Positions 52,056 to 61,581 of a DNA stretch of 64,000 nucleotides are shown piece after piece. The first letter of the stretch is position 1, and every line of letters begins with the position of its first letter. Both the position numbers and the translations under genes were made by a program. The notes under the pieces were generated by a model that was not told where the DNA came from, made no database searches, and saw nothing but the letters and a program-made list of their open reading frames with translations. This DNA comes from an uncultured Cohaesibacter sp. (lineage in GTDB: Bacteria; Pseudomonadota; Alphaproteobacteria; Rhizobiales; Cohaesibacteraceae). The stretch lies in NCBI RefSeq assembly GCF_963662805.1, contig NZ_OY759862.1, forward strand, positions 310,001 through 374,000. Direction: 5' to 3'.

Positions 52056-53900
52056 TCAGGCACGATCTGCGGCAAACTTGCCGTTGGATTTTCCACGGCT
52101 TGGTTTGCGGGATTTCGGGTGGCTGTCGTTGCTGTTCCGTTTGCGACCCTCGAAACGGCCTTCAGAGCGCCCCTCGGAGCGTTTCTCGAACCGTTTATGA
52201 CCACCGCCACGTCTCGGACGATCCTCGTCACCATGAGCGTGCTTCTTGCCGCGTGGAGCACCACCACGACCGGACGAGCCATTCAGAAGCTCCTCGGGGC
52301 GGTCACCGATCTTGGTGATGCGCAGGCTCTTCTCGCCCGTGCCCTCGGTCTCGGTGATGTCCTCGAAGCGGCTGGCCACATCGGGCGCCAGTTCGAAAAT
52401 GGTTTCGCCATCAAGGATGCGGATGAAACCGACTTTCTTCTTGGAGAATTCGCCAACACGGCAGATCAGCGGAAGCAGCCAGCGAGGTTCGGCGCGGTGC
52501 TTGCGACCGGCATTGATGCGGAACCAGATGCCGTCCTCGAAATCGTTGCGCTCGCGTTTTTCCCGTTTGTTGGTGTCCGGCATGTCGATGATGTCGGAGA
52601 CGTCTTCGGGGGCGGGATAGAGCGCCTGCTGGGTGGCAAGGAAAGCTGCCGCGACCTGCTCTGCACCATAGGTGGACAGCAGAGACCGTGCGAGATCCAT
52701 GGTGGTTTCCTCATGCTCGGAGGTCAGCGCACCGTGGGTAAAGATGCGGCTCTGATCCTGACGCATGATGTCGTCGATGCCCGGCACCGGACCCCAGTGG
52801 ACGCGCACGTTGGCGGTCTTCAGCAGGCGATTGATGACGTGACGCTTGTTGTTCGGCACAATGAGGGCGCAGGCGCCCTTGCGGCCTGCGCGGCCCGTAC
52901 GGCCAGACCGGTGCAGCAGGGTCTCGGCATTGTTGGGAAGATCCGCATGAATGACCAGATCGAGATTGGGCAGATCGATGCCGCGAGCGGCAACATCGGT
53001 CGCCACGCAGACGCGAGCCCGGCCATCGCGCATGGACTGAAGTGCGTGGGTCCGTTCCGCCTGACTCAACTCACCAGACAGCGCCACAACGGCGAAGCCG
53101 CGGTTGCTGAGACGGGCCGACAGATGGCGCACCATTTCGCGGGTCGAGCAGAAAATCATGGTGCTCGGCGCTTCGTGGAAGCGAAGCACGTTGATGACGG
53201 CCCTTTCCTTGTCATGGGCCGAGACCTGATGGGCATGATAGACGATGTCCGCATGCTGCTGACGCTCTTCAGCGGTGCTGATGCGCAGCGCATCATTCTG
53301 ATAGGTCTTGGCAAGCTGGGCGATCGGACGCGGCACAGTAGCGGAGAACAGGAAGGTGCGGCGCTCTGCGTTTGCCGATGAGAGAATGAATTCGAGATCT
53401 TCGCGGAAGCCGAGATCAAGCATTTCGTCCGCTTCATCGAGAACCGCAATCCGCAGCCATTCGAGATTGAGCGTGCCGCGCTCGATGTGATCGCGCAGAC
53501 GGCCCGGCGTGCCAACAAGAATGTGGCAACCACGCACCAGATCACGCCGCTCGCGACGGATGTCCATGCCGCCAACACAGGAGGCAATTTCGGCACCGCA
53601 TCCGGCATAGAGCCAGGACAGTTCTTCCTTGACCTGAAGGGCCAGTTCGCGGGTCGGGGCGATCACCAGTGCGAGGGGTTCTGCTGCAACCGGCAGCTTG
53701 TCGTCGTCACCGAGCAGGTCGTCGGCCATCGCAAGGCCAAAGGCAACGGTCTTGCCAGAGCCGGTCTGGGCGGAGACGAGCAGATCGCGCCCCTTGGCTT
53801 CGGCTTCCACAACGGCCTGTTGAACGGAGGTGAGGCTGTCATAGCCACGCGCAGTCAATGCAGTCCCGAGAACGGGATGCACGGCTTCGAATTGAGTCAT
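52056..53900 (-). CDS. DEAD-box RNA helicase
   Basis: ATP-dependent RNA helicase, DeaD/DbpA-like, for ribosome assembly or cold adaptation. Core motifs: Q motif near SLTSVQQAVV, SAQTGSGKT (I), APTRELA (Ia), TPGRLRDH (Ib), VLDEADEMLDLGF (II, DEAD), SATVPR (III), CVATDVAARGIDLPNLDLVIHADLPN (V) and HRSGRTGRAGRKG (VI). A DbpA-type RNA-binding domain follows (KKVGFIRILDGETIFEL), and the C-terminus is Arg/Gly/Lys/Ser-rich. I use the ATG at 53900 with GGAAAG upstream. 614 residues. Confidence 0.95.
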   Translation of the reverse strand: MTQFEAVHPVLGTALTARGYDSLTSVQQAVVEAEAKGRDLLVSAQTGSGKTVAFGLAMADDLLGDDDKLPVAAEPLALVIAPTRELALQVKEELSWLYAGCGAEIASCVGGMDIRRERRDLVRGCHILVGTPGRLRDHIERGTLNLEWLRIAVLDEADEMLDLGFREDLEFILSSANAERRTFLFSATVPRPIAQLAKTYQNDALRISTAEERQQHADIVYHAHQVSAHDKERAVINVLRFHEAPSTMIFCSTREMVRHLSARLSNRGFAVVALSGELSQAERTHALQSMRDGRARVCVATDVAARGIDLPNLDLVIHADLPNNAETLLHRSGRTGRAGRKGACALIVPNNKRHVINRLLKTANVRVHWGPVPGIDDIMRQDQSRIFTHGALTSEHEETTMDLARSLLSTYGAEQVAAAFLATQQALYPAPEDVSDIIDMPDTNKREKRERNDFEDGIWFRINAGRKHRAEPRWLLPLICRVGEFSKKKVGFIRILDGETIFELAPDVASRFEDITETEGTGEKSLRITKIGDRPEELLNGSSGRGGAPRGKKHAHGDEDRPRRGGGHKRFEKRSEGRSEGRFEGRKRNSNDSHPKSRKPSRGKSNGKFAADRA

Positions 53901-54344
53901 TGAAAGACTTTCCGGGATATCCATGCCGAGCCTGTGGCCCGGCCTTGTCAAAAATGTCCCGCGTCTCGAAGCCCTACCCCTCAAGGACAGATCGGTCTTG
54001 CCATCTGCCATCAATCAATCGGCTACTTTTGCACGGGGTGAGGGGTCCTTCTATAGCAGCTTTGGCAAAAGGTCAATTGATGCGAGAGATGTTTTGAAAC
54101 TTTTTGCTGTTCGCCAGATGATCCGATTCTCTTTTGACCTTTCCGTGGTGATTGTCAGTTTTTACGGGTGCCAGACCGGCACGACGTCCCTTGTCCCAGC
54201 AATTGGGGTGCCAATCCGCTCTGTCCGTGGCCAAAAAGCCAGAAATGCTCAACAAACCGTAAAAAAACGACTTTGATTCACCTCGCGTTAATCTCAATGG
54301 GGAGAATCGAAGGGGTCATTGCTTGAACGAGTTTGGATTTCGCC
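53901..54344. other. Divergent intergenic region between the helicase and MipA genes
   Basis: About 440 bases, a long 5' leader for the helicase, which is common for cold-regulated genes. No clear repeat, operator or small gene. Confidence 0.45.
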
Positions 54345-55226
54345 ATGGCTGTCAACTATACCGCGCAGCGCGCAAGGATCACTTGCGCCCTTTCACTCCT
54401 CATGCTCAGTAGTGCTCTGCCTGCCAAGGCGGGCAACGTCTATGAGACGCTGATGGCAGGAGGATTCACCGAAGCAAGCTATTGGGATATCACCCTCGGT
54501 GGCGGGCTCTTCTTCATGCCTCAATATGAAGGGTCTGATACCTACAAGGCTTTGCCTCTGCCCTATTTCGATATCATGTGGAACGACACACTGTTCTTGA
54601 GCACTCAGAAGGGTCTGGGGGCTAATCTGTTGTCCTACGACGCATTCAAGTTGGGTGCTTCCATCAGTTACAATCAGGGACGCAAAGAGAGCGACAGCCG
54701 TTCTGAACTGAAGGGGATGGGCAACATTTCCGGAGGACTGAACGGAAATATTTTCGTCGAATATGATACCGGACCTGTCAAGCTTTACAGCAATGCGAGA
54801 CGGTATTTCGCCGGCTCCAAAGGCTGGAGCGGCGAACTGGGTATCAAGACTTTCGTGCCGCTTGCCATGCTTGGGGGCGCGGATGCCGCATCAGTCCGGC
54901 CCGATCCCAATGCTGTGGGCCATGGTCTCACCGGTCCGGCCATCAGCCTCGGCGCTTCAGCCGAATGGGCAGATGGTGATTATATGCAGGACTATTTTGG
55001 CGTGAATGCTGCCCAGTCGGCGGCTTCAGGTCATGGTGTCTATAACGCCAATGCCGGGTTCAAGGCTGTCGCAATTGAAGGCGGGCTCTATCATCCCGTC
55101 GGCCCCAACTTGTTGCTCGGCGGAACGATCAAGTACAAGCACCTCGTCGGAGATGCGGTGGAAAGCCCGGTGCCGACAAACGACAATCAGATGTCCGGTT
55201 CGATTTTCGCGACCTACAGTTTCTGA
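54345..55226 (+). CDS. MipA/OmpV-family outer-membrane protein
   Basis: Predicted outer-membrane beta-barrel, MltA-interacting or OmpV type. Sec signal ITCALSLLMLSSALPAKAG, then the family's opening WDITLGGGLFFMPQYEGSDTYKALPLPYFDIMWNDTLFLSTQKGLGANLL, alternating beta strands, and a C-terminal aromatic residue (SIFATYSF), required for barrel assembly. 293 residues. The start has a weak ribosome-binding site; TTG at 54333 is an alternative. Confidence 0.9.
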   Translation: MAVNYTAQRARITCALSLLMLSSALPAKAGNVYETLMAGGFTEASYWDITLGGGLFFMPQYEGSDTYKALPLPYFDIMWNDTLFLSTQKGLGANLLSYDAFKLGASISYNQGRKESDSRSELKGMGNISGGLNGNIFVEYDTGPVKLYSNARRYFAGSKGWSGELGIKTFVPLAMLGGADAASVRPDPNAVGHGLTGPAISLGASAEWADGDYMQDYFGVNAAQSAASGHGVYNANAGFKAVAIEGGLYHPVGPNLLLGGTIKYKHLVGDAVESPVPTNDNQMSGSIFATYSF

Positions 55227-55304
55227 CATTCGCGGACTGAAGAGCCATCAAGAGATGACATGGAAGGGGACGGTGCTTTGTTGACGATGTAGGTCAGCGA
55301 AGGG

Positions 55305-55610
55305 TCACCATCCTCTTTCCTTCTCGATTGCGATGCTCGTCCGCATGTCGGCGATCTGCTGCTCCAGCGCCTTGCGCGCCAGAGGATCACGAGTCTCCGT
55401 CATCCGCTGGATCAACGCCTGCAGCTTGCCGTTCAACAGCACAAATGCCGGCTTGCCGCCCTGTTCCCGCATCACGCGTGACAGTGTGTCTTCAGCGCTC
55501 TCCGACAGGTTCGGGATCGGCTTCCCCGCATTGGGCAGATCCGAGAGATCACCCTTCTCCATAGCTTCGCGGATTCTCTCTTCGATCATATGTTCGAGCG
55601 GATGGCGCAT
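55305..55610 (-). CDS. DUF1992 (DnaJC28-like conserved region) protein
   Basis: A 101-residue protein matching DUF1992: IEERIREAMEKGDLSDLPNAGKPIP, LSRVMREQGGKPAFVLLNGKL. Function unknown. I start at MRHPLEHMIEER; the upstream open frame lacks family features. Confidence 0.88.
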   Translation of the reverse strand: MRHPLEHMIEERIREAMEKGDLSDLPNAGKPIPNLSESAEDTLSRVMREQGGKPAFVLLNGKLQALIQRMTETRDPLARKALEQQIADMRTSIAIEKERGW

Positions 55611-55773
55611 ACTCGACGATATCCTTCCTGATAACGACGCCTGCCAGCTTGGCCCCATCGCGATGAGGCGGGCAAGACAGGGAGGCGACATCAAGTCTTC
55701 GCCGATTGCGTCGGTCTGTCAAGAATTCGGACCATCAAGGAAGCGTGAAGCGTGAGGGCGGAAACGTCGCCAG

Positions 55774-56721
55774 CTAGATCATACTGCGCGTCAGAAGCAT
55801 CAGATTTTTGGGGTTCTCGCCGATCCGCCGGATGGCATAGGGCCACCAGTCCGTGCCGAACGGCAGATAGAGCCTGATGGCTTCACCCTTTTGGGCAAGC
55901 TCGGTCGCCACATCGTCCCTTGCGCCATAGAGCATCTCGAATTCGTATGACCCCTTCGGCCAGCCAAGCTCGGTGGCCTTTTCGATCACATAGGCATGGA
56001 TCTCATGATCATGGGTGCCGAAAATGGGATAGAAGCCGTTCTTGCGTGCCTCGTTCGAGAGCATGCGATCAACCAGCCTGTAATAGTTGGCCTTGATGGC
56101 CCGCTCGCCCACGAAGGCGATATCGCTGTTGGCGACGAAGGCGCCCTTGACCAGCCGCACCCGCCCGCCACGGGCAATAACAGAGGCAAGATCATCGGCA
56201 GTCCGCCGGAGATAGGCCTGCAGCGTCAGGGCGACGGGATACCCCTCATCAAACAGATTGTCGTGCAGGGCGATGGAGCGTTCGACGACGCTGTCATCTT
56301 CCATGTCGATCATGATGCAATGCTGTCCGGAACGCCCCTTCACCGCACTTTGCAGAGCTGCTGCCATCGGTCGATAGGCCGAGGCTCCAAGGCTCCAGTC
56401 GATCGAGCAGCCGACCTGAGTCGGGTCGACCGAGATGTGGCCCTCGATTGTCACCTTGCCAAGCATCCCGATCAACCTTTGCAAGGCCGAGAGATTTTCT
56501 TCCACCAGTTCTCTGGTGTCGACATACTCACCCAGATAGAAGAATGAGCTCTTGATCCCCTGATCGGCCAGAACTGCTGCACGGTCGATGGCCTCAATGG
56601 CATTGGCGCCGCCGACATAGCGCTTTGCCAGTTCGGTCGTGCTCCGATTGCTCTGCATGAAACGTTTGATCGTCTGCGATCGCGCAAGCGCAATCATCCC
56701 GATCTGCCAGGCTCTTCTCAA
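55774..56721 (-). CDS. Proline dehydrogenase (monofunctional)
   Basis: FAD-dependent enzyme oxidising proline to pyrroline-5-carboxylate. The barrel shows IKSSFFYLGEYVD, DPTQVGCSIDW, CIMIDMEDDSVVERSI, VALTLQAYLRRTADDL, GGRVRLVKGAFVA, FGTHDHEIHAYVI and KGSYEFEMLYGARDD, then the proline-binding YLPFGTDWWPYAIRRIGENP. It is the short form, without the aldehyde dehydrogenase of PutA. The start is likely the TTG at 56721 behind GGGGGA (315 residues); upstream codons would overlap MarC. Confidence 0.9.
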   Translation of the reverse strand: MRRAWQIGMIALARSQTIKRFMQSNRSTTELAKRYVGGANAIEAIDRAAVLADQGIKSSFFYLGEYVDTRELVEENLSALQRLIGMLGKVTIEGHISVDPTQVGCSIDWSLGASAYRPMAAALQSAVKGRSGQHCIMIDMEDDSVVERSIALHDNLFDEGYPVALTLQAYLRRTADDLASVIARGGRVRLVKGAFVANSDIAFVGERAIKANYYRLVDRMLSNEARKNGFYPIFGTHDHEIHAYVIEKATELGWPKGSYEFEMLYGARDDVATELAQKGEAIRLYLPFGTDWWPYAIRRIGENPKNLMLLTRSMI

Positions 56722-56825
56722 TTTGCTATCCCCCAATCGTAGCAAAACGGAAAGATAGTGTCGCAAATTGGACAGTCTTGCAAGCGTGTCCTCAATCCAT
56801 AAGCATGAAAAGTTGCAAGGACTTG

Positions 56826-57443
56826 CTAGAGGTTGAAGTAGGTTTTGACCCCCGAGAGGCAATTCTCCATCGCCACTGCAGCAAGGATCATGCCCATCAC
56901 TCGACTGATGACGCTGGCCGCATTGTCACTGATCATCCTGTGCGCAGCAGTCGCCACCAGCATCAACGCAAGCGTAATCAGGACGACCATGAGCATGAGG
57001 CCCGTCGTCACGATCTGGTGGGGGATGGTGTAGCGCGAATTGTCCGTGAGCAGAACCGCTGCCAGCATGGCGCCGGGGCTTGCAATCGAGGGGATCGCCA
57101 GCGGGAAGACAGCTACATTCTTGGCATGTTCGATGTGGAGTTCTTCCTCGGGCTTGCTTTCGCCGAAGATCATCGACAGCGCAAACAGGAACAGCACCAC
57201 CCCGCCGGATATCTGAAACGCGGGCAGGGGGATTTGCAGAGCTTCAAGAATGATCTCGCCACAGACCACAAAGAAGCACAACACAATCGCTGCAACCAGA
57301 CTGGCCTTGAGGGCGACAATCCGTTGAGCTCTCGGGCCGAGCTTTGCCGTCAGGGCAATAAAGACTGGCAAGGTTCCGATCGGGTCAACAACGGCGAAGA
57401 AGCTGACGAAGGTCGAAATCATCCACGATGATGCAAAGTCCAT
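56826..57443 (-). CDS. MarC-family integral membrane protein
   Basis: Six-helix inner-membrane protein of unclear function. Characteristic VSFFAVVDPIGTLPVFIALTAKLGPR start, then ILEALQIPLPAFQISGGVVLFLFALSMIFGE and PLAIPSIASPGAMLAAVLLT. 205 residues. It lies between tldD and the proline dehydrogenase gene on the same strand. Confidence 0.94.
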   Translation of the reverse strand: MDFASSWMISTFVSFFAVVDPIGTLPVFIALTAKLGPRAQRIVALKASLVAAIVLCFFVVCGEIILEALQIPLPAFQISGGVVLFLFALSMIFGESKPEEELHIEHAKNVAVFPLAIPSIASPGAMLAAVLLTDNSRYTIPHQIVTTGLMLMVVLITLALMLVATAAHRMISDNAASVISRVMGMILAAVAMENCLSGVKTYFNL

Positions 57444-57464
57444 AGAGAGGGGTCCAGTCCCGGA

Positions 57465-58964
57465 TCAGGCTTTTGTGCCGCCAACAGTGATGCCATCAAG
57501 ACGCAGGGTCGGCTGACCCACACCAACCGGAACGCCCTGCCCCTGTTTGCCACAGGTGCCGATGCCGGTATCCAGCTCCATGTCGTTGCCGATCATCGAG
57601 ATCCGTTTCATGGCTTCAGGTCCGTTGCCTATGAGGGTCGCACCCTTGACCGGAGCACCGACCTTGCCGTCCTCGATGAGATAGGCCTCAGTGCAGGAGA
57701 AGACGAACTTGCCCGAGGTGATGTCCACCTGGCCACCGCCGAAGTTGACGGCATAAAGACCGTTCTTCACCGACTTCAGGATCTCTTCGGGATCATGATC
57801 GCCCGCTTCCATAATGGTGTTGGTCATGCGTGGCATCGGCAGATGCGCGTAGGACTGGCGCCGGCCATTGCCGGTGGAGGTCGAACCCATCAGGCGAGCG
57901 TTCTGGCGGTCCTGCATGTAACCGACGAGCACGCCATCCTCGATCAGCGTTGTCCGCTGGGTCGGAGTGCCCTCGTCATCGATCTGCAGCGAGCCGCGCT
58001 TGCCGTTCAGGGTGCCGTCATCGACGACGGTGACGCCCTTGGCGGCGACCTGCTGGCCCATCAGTTCGGAAAAGGCAGAGCTCTTGCGCCGGTTGAAATC
58101 ACCTTCAAGACCATGGCCCACGGCCTCGTGGAGCAGTACGCCTGGCCACCCGGGGCCAAGGACGACATCAAGCTCGCCAGCCGGAGCGGCAACCGCTTCC
58201 AGATTGACCAGTGCCTGACGAATGGCTTCGTCGGCGGCATTCTGCCAGCCACCTTCAAGGCCATTGTCCTGCAGATAGAATTCGTAGGAATTCCGGCCAC
58301 CAAAACCGTGGCTGCCGGTTTCCTGCCGTGTGCCTTCGCCTACGACGACAGAGACATTGAGCCGGACGAGAGGACGGAAATCCTCCACCCATTCGCCGGA
58401 CGCACGCAGGATGGCAACCCGACGCCAGCCACCGGCCAGCGAGGCCGTGACCTGACGCACGCGTGGGTCCTTGTCGCGGGTGTAGGCATCGATTTCTTCA
58501 AGCAGGGCAATCTTGGCACCCAGCGCCATGTCGTCGACGGGATTGAGCGCCTCATAAAGCTTGTGGTTGGCGCGTGGTGGCGATCCTGCAAGGACGCCGC
58601 TGTATCCCTTGGAGACGTTGCGCACGCTCTCTGCAGCTCGCCGTACCGCGCCCATGTCCATCTCGCCGGAGTGAGCATAACCCGCCAGATCACCCGCAAT
58701 GGCCCGCATGCCAAAGCCCTGTCCGGTATCGAAGGCGGAACTTCTGAGGCGCCCATTGTCAAAAATCAGGCTCTCGGACTGGGTCTGTTCAAAGAACAGT
58801 TCGCCATCATCGGCCCCCTGAATGGTGTCAGCCAGCAGACGCCGCAATTCGTCCTTGTCGAGACCATAGCTGTCGAGCATGTCACCACCTTCACCCATCA
58901 CGAGGCTGCTGGCGGGGGCAATGGCTTGGAGGGCGGCTGGCATCGAAGATGAAAAGGAATGCAT
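57465..58964 (-). CDS. tldD: TldD metalloprotease subunit
   Basis: Zinc-carrying subunit of the TldD/TldE protease. The HExxxH motif is in LLHEAVGHGLEGDFNRRKSSAFSELMG, with the third ligand Cys in FVFSCTEAYLIEDGKVGAPVKGATL. Other signatures are ARLMGSTSTGNGRRQSYAHLPMPRMTNT. I use the ATG at 58964 (499 residues). pmbA, its partner, is in this window. It precedes marC by 21 bases. Confidence 0.95.
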   Translation of the reverse strand: MHSFSSSMPAALQAIAPASSLVMGEGGDMLDSYGLDKDELRRLLADTIQGADDGELFFEQTQSESLIFDNGRLRSSAFDTGQGFGMRAIAGDLAGYAHSGEMDMGAVRRAAESVRNVSKGYSGVLAGSPPRANHKLYEALNPVDDMALGAKIALLEEIDAYTRDKDPRVRQVTASLAGGWRRVAILRASGEWVEDFRPLVRLNVSVVVGEGTRQETGSHGFGGRNSYEFYLQDNGLEGGWQNAADEAIRQALVNLEAVAAPAGELDVVLGPGWPGVLLHEAVGHGLEGDFNRRKSSAFSELMGQQVAAKGVTVVDDGTLNGKRGSLQIDDEGTPTQRTTLIEDGVLVGYMQDRQNARLMGSTSTGNGRRQSYAHLPMPRMTNTIMEAGDHDPEEILKSVKNGLYAVNFGGGQVDITSGKFVFSCTEAYLIEDGKVGAPVKGATLIGNGPEAMKRISMIGNDMELDTGIGTCGKQGQGVPVGVGQPTLRLDGITVGGTKA

Positions 58965-59215
58965 GGCGGGTCCGGGGGTAATGTTGCAATTCTGTGAACT
59001 CCAAATAGACATAAGGCTCTTGGAGTGGAATATCCAGAAAAACCTTTAGCCCATCAGGCTTTGAATGACGTAAATGTCTCGGCATTTCTGCCCGGAAAAC
59101 GCTCTATCTCCCCGTCTTTGTTGCCTTTTCGAATTCATGGTGAAGGAAGGGCTAATCGAAAGAATGCATTAACCTTAACGGGATAAGATCAGAAACATTC
59201 CAAGGAGTCATGGCC
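58965..59215. other. Divergent intergenic region between tldD and the EF-hand-like gene
   Basis: About 250 bases with promoters for both genes. A strong AAGGAG (59202-59207) precedes the EF-hand-like start. Nothing else seen. Confidence 0.45.
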
Positions 59216-59653
59216 ATGTTTGTGTCATCAGGTTTCGCACCGATTTTCCGAATTAGTGAGCAGAATGCCGTCGATATCATGATCAAGCGCTTTGACGTGG
59301 ACAAAAGCGGCGACCTCAATATCGATGAAGCGCAGAATGTTCCCATTCTCAGCCGCGCCAACTTTGAAGTGGCTGACACGTTCGGCGACGGCAGGCTCAC
59401 GGATGAAGAATTCGTCAGCTATCTCAGAGACATGAAAATGGAAATCTCTCAGGGCACGACCTACAGCCCTGCGACGCTGCTGTTTGGCGGCTCGGCGATT
59501 GACGAGTCCACGTTCGCCGACATTATCGAGGATGGCAAGAAACAGCAGTCCAAGATGACGTTCATCAACTATATGAACAAGCTCACGAACGATTACGAGA
59601 CCGCGCAGAAGCTGAGCGCAAGCGAACGCAGAAACCTCGATAAATCCGCCTGA
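59216..59653 (+). CDS. Small EF-hand protein, probably cytoplasmic
   Basis: A 145-residue acidic protein without signal peptide. One good EF-hand loop at about residues 25-36 (FDVDKSGDLNIDEA) and one weaker loop at about 55-66 (DTFGDGRLTDEEF). The C-terminal half is helical and Lys/Asp-rich, with no recognised domain. I choose the second of two ATGs because the AAGGAG site is eight bases before it. Third EF-hand protein in this window; the function is unknown. Confidence 0.75.
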   Translation: MFVSSGFAPIFRISEQNAVDIMIKRFDVDKSGDLNIDEAQNVPILSRANFEVADTFGDGRLTDEEFVSYLRDMKMEISQGTTYSPATLLFGGSAIDESTFADIIEDGKKQQSKMTFINYMNKLTNDYETAQKLSASERRNLDKSA

Positions 59654-59752
59654 AGCCTGCGTTTGTAGCCAAGAGCGAAGATCCTTCGCGACTATTCCAA
59701 CAAATTACTTCTTGCATCCTGATGTCCCGTCGGAGACTTCTTGTAGCTTCTG

Positions 59753-60937
59753 ATGAAAGCTGACAAGGGATTCGACACAATCGACATGAAGGCAGAGCAG
59801 ACCGCCGAACCGGACAGCCGGGTAACGGAACCATCTAGTGCCGAGACGCCAAATGCCCCCGCCGGGACGTGGGGCGTACCCGATGCTGCGGCCCTGCTGG
59901 ACTGGTATGATCGTCATCACCGGGATCTGCCTTGGCGCGTCAGTCCTCCCGATGCCGCTGTCGGTGTGGTTGCTGATCCCTATCACGTCTGGATTTCCGA
60001 AATCATGCTCCAGCAGACGACCGTCGGGGCGGTCAGGGCGTATTTCGAAAAGTTTCTGACCCTCTGGCCCACTGTGGACGATCTGGCCGCCGCCGAGGAG
60101 GACGATATCCTGAAGGCGTGGGCGGGTCTTGGCTACTATTCGCGCGCCCGCAATTTGCACAAATGCGCGCGTGCGGTCGTTGATGAGCATGGCGGTCGCT
60201 TTCCGGCAACCGCAGAGGAGTTGAAGCAATTGCCCGGCATCGGTGACTATACCTCCGCCGCCATTGCCGCCATTGCTTTTGACGAACCGGTGGCCGTTGT
60301 CGACGGCAACATCGAGCGGATCATCTCCCGCCTTTATCGCATCAGCGATCCGTTGCCAGCGGCCAAGAAACCCATCCGCGAAAAGATGGCCAGCCTGATG
60401 CCGGATGACCGTCCCGGAGATTTTGCACAAGGCATGATGGATCTTGGCGCGAGCCTCTGCAGCCCGAAACGGCCCGCCTGTTCGCTCTGTCCCTTCACTG
60501 GCACCTGTGAAGCTGAACGGGCAGGGGACATGGAGGCATTTCCGGTCAAGGCGGCAAAGAAGGAAAAGCCGACAAGGCGCGGCGCTGCCTATGTCATCCG
60601 TCGTGCCGACGGTGCAATCTGGCTGCAGAAGCGCCCACCCAAGGGCCTGCTTGCTTCGATGACCGAAGTGCCGACCACCAATTGGTCCGACAAGCGCGAG
60701 GGCGAACGGTTCGACCCTGCGACAGCGCTCGAGGTCGCGCCCCATGGCCACTCCTTCCGCAAGCGAGTAGGGCAGGTGACCCACACCTTCACCCATTTTC
60801 ATCTGGAGCTTGATGTTTATGAGGCTCAAAGTGAGGAGAAGAACCCGATGGATCAGGGCTGGTGGTCCAAACCCGAGGAGTTGATGGGGGAGGCCTTGCC
60901 GACCATCTTCCGCAAAGTCGTTGAGATCGTCCGATGA
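59753..60937 (+). CDS. mutY: A/G-specific adenine glycosylase
   Basis: Removes adenine mispaired with 8-oxoguanine. Helix-hairpin-helix part ELKQLPGIGDYTSAAIAAIAFDEPVAVVDGNIERI, with the catalytic Asp in VVDGN, the iron-sulfur cluster cysteines LCSPKRPACSLCPFTGTC, and a C-terminal MutT-like domain reading 8-oxoG (GAIWLQKRPPKGLLASMTEVP, FTHFHLEL). About 20 extra N-terminal residues; an ATG at 59786 is an alternative start. The stop overlaps the start of the GNAT gene (ATGA). Confidence 0.96.
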   Translation: MKADKGFDTIDMKAEQTAEPDSRVTEPSSAETPNAPAGTWGVPDAAALLDWYDRHHRDLPWRVSPPDAAVGVVADPYHVWISEIMLQQTTVGAVRAYFEKFLTLWPTVDDLAAAEEDDILKAWAGLGYYSRARNLHKCARAVVDEHGGRFPATAEELKQLPGIGDYTSAAIAAIAFDEPVAVVDGNIERIISRLYRISDPLPAAKKPIREKMASLMPDDRPGDFAQGMMDLGASLCSPKRPACSLCPFTGTCEAERAGDMEAFPVKAAKKEKPTRRGAAYVIRRADGAIWLQKRPPKGLLASMTEVPTTNWSDKREGERFDPATALEVAPHGHSFRKRVGQVTHTFTHFHLELDVYEAQSEEKNPMDQGWWSKPEELMGEALPTIFRKVVEIVR

Positions 60938-61416
60938 TCAAGTCTGCCAAAAAACACTCATCCGATGATGACGCGCTGCCCGCCATCCTCACCCTGATCC
61001 GGCAGAGCTTTGCTTATATGGACGGGCGCATTGATCCGCCGAGCTCCATGCACAGGCTAAAGCTCGAAGACATCGCCCGTCAGTGTGAACGCGGCGAGGT
61101 CTGGTCCATCGGTGAACCGGCAAAGGCCTGCATGTTTCTCACCTGGAAGGCTGATTGTGTCTATATCGGCAAAATGGCCGTTGCCGAGGATACACGGGGG
61201 CAGGGATTAGCCCGCCAACTTGTCTCCATCGCCGAGGAGCGGGCCCGTGAGCGAGGGTTGCCAAGACTGGAGCTGGAGACCCGCATCGAACTGGTCGACA
61301 ATCACAGAACCTTCGCGGCTCTTGGCTTTGTCAAAACCGAGGAGACCGCGCATCCAGGGTTTGACCGCACAACGTCGATCACCATGAGCAAGGCCCTCGC
61401 GGATCAGGCTAAATGA
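60934..61416 (+). CDS. GNAT-family N-acetyltransferase
   Basis: A 160-residue acetyltransferase: ILTLIRQSFAYMDGRIDPPSSMHRL, VYIGKMAVAEDTRGQGLARQLVSIAEERARERGL (acetyl-CoA site), then GFVKTEETAHPGF. Translationally coupled to mutY through an ATGA overlap. Substrate unknown. Confidence 0.9.
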   Translation: MIKSAKKHSSDDDALPAILTLIRQSFAYMDGRIDPPSSMHRLKLEDIARQCERGEVWSIGEPAKACMFLTWKADCVYIGKMAVAEDTRGQGLARQLVSIAEERARERGLPRLELETRIELVDNHRTFAALGFVKTEETAHPGFDRTTSITMSKALADQAK

Positions 61417-61524
61417 ACGCGACGTGACAGGCTGTCGGTCATGGCGAGCGACCAGTCTCAGGGCTGCTTGCGCCTCTTCTCGCCTGTAGAGCGACAAAAA
61501 ATTCGGCTTGCTTTTGATGTTTAT

Positions 61525-61561
61525 CTGACTAAAGTCAGAAAATATTCCTGACTTTGGTCAG
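61525..61561. promoter_or_regulatory. Paired operators upstream of the MarR-GNAT gene
   Basis: Two inverted repeats, CTGACTAAAGTCAG (61525-61538) and CTGACTTTGGTCAG (61548-61561), 23 bases apart centre to centre (about two helical turns), 20 bases before the start codon. Probable sites for self-repression. Confidence 0.75.
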
Positions 61562-61581
61562 GTAAACGCAAGAGGCCCGAC

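Noticed and set aside
57795..58952. 385-codon plus-strand frame opposite tldD
   Set aside because: Shadow of tldD.
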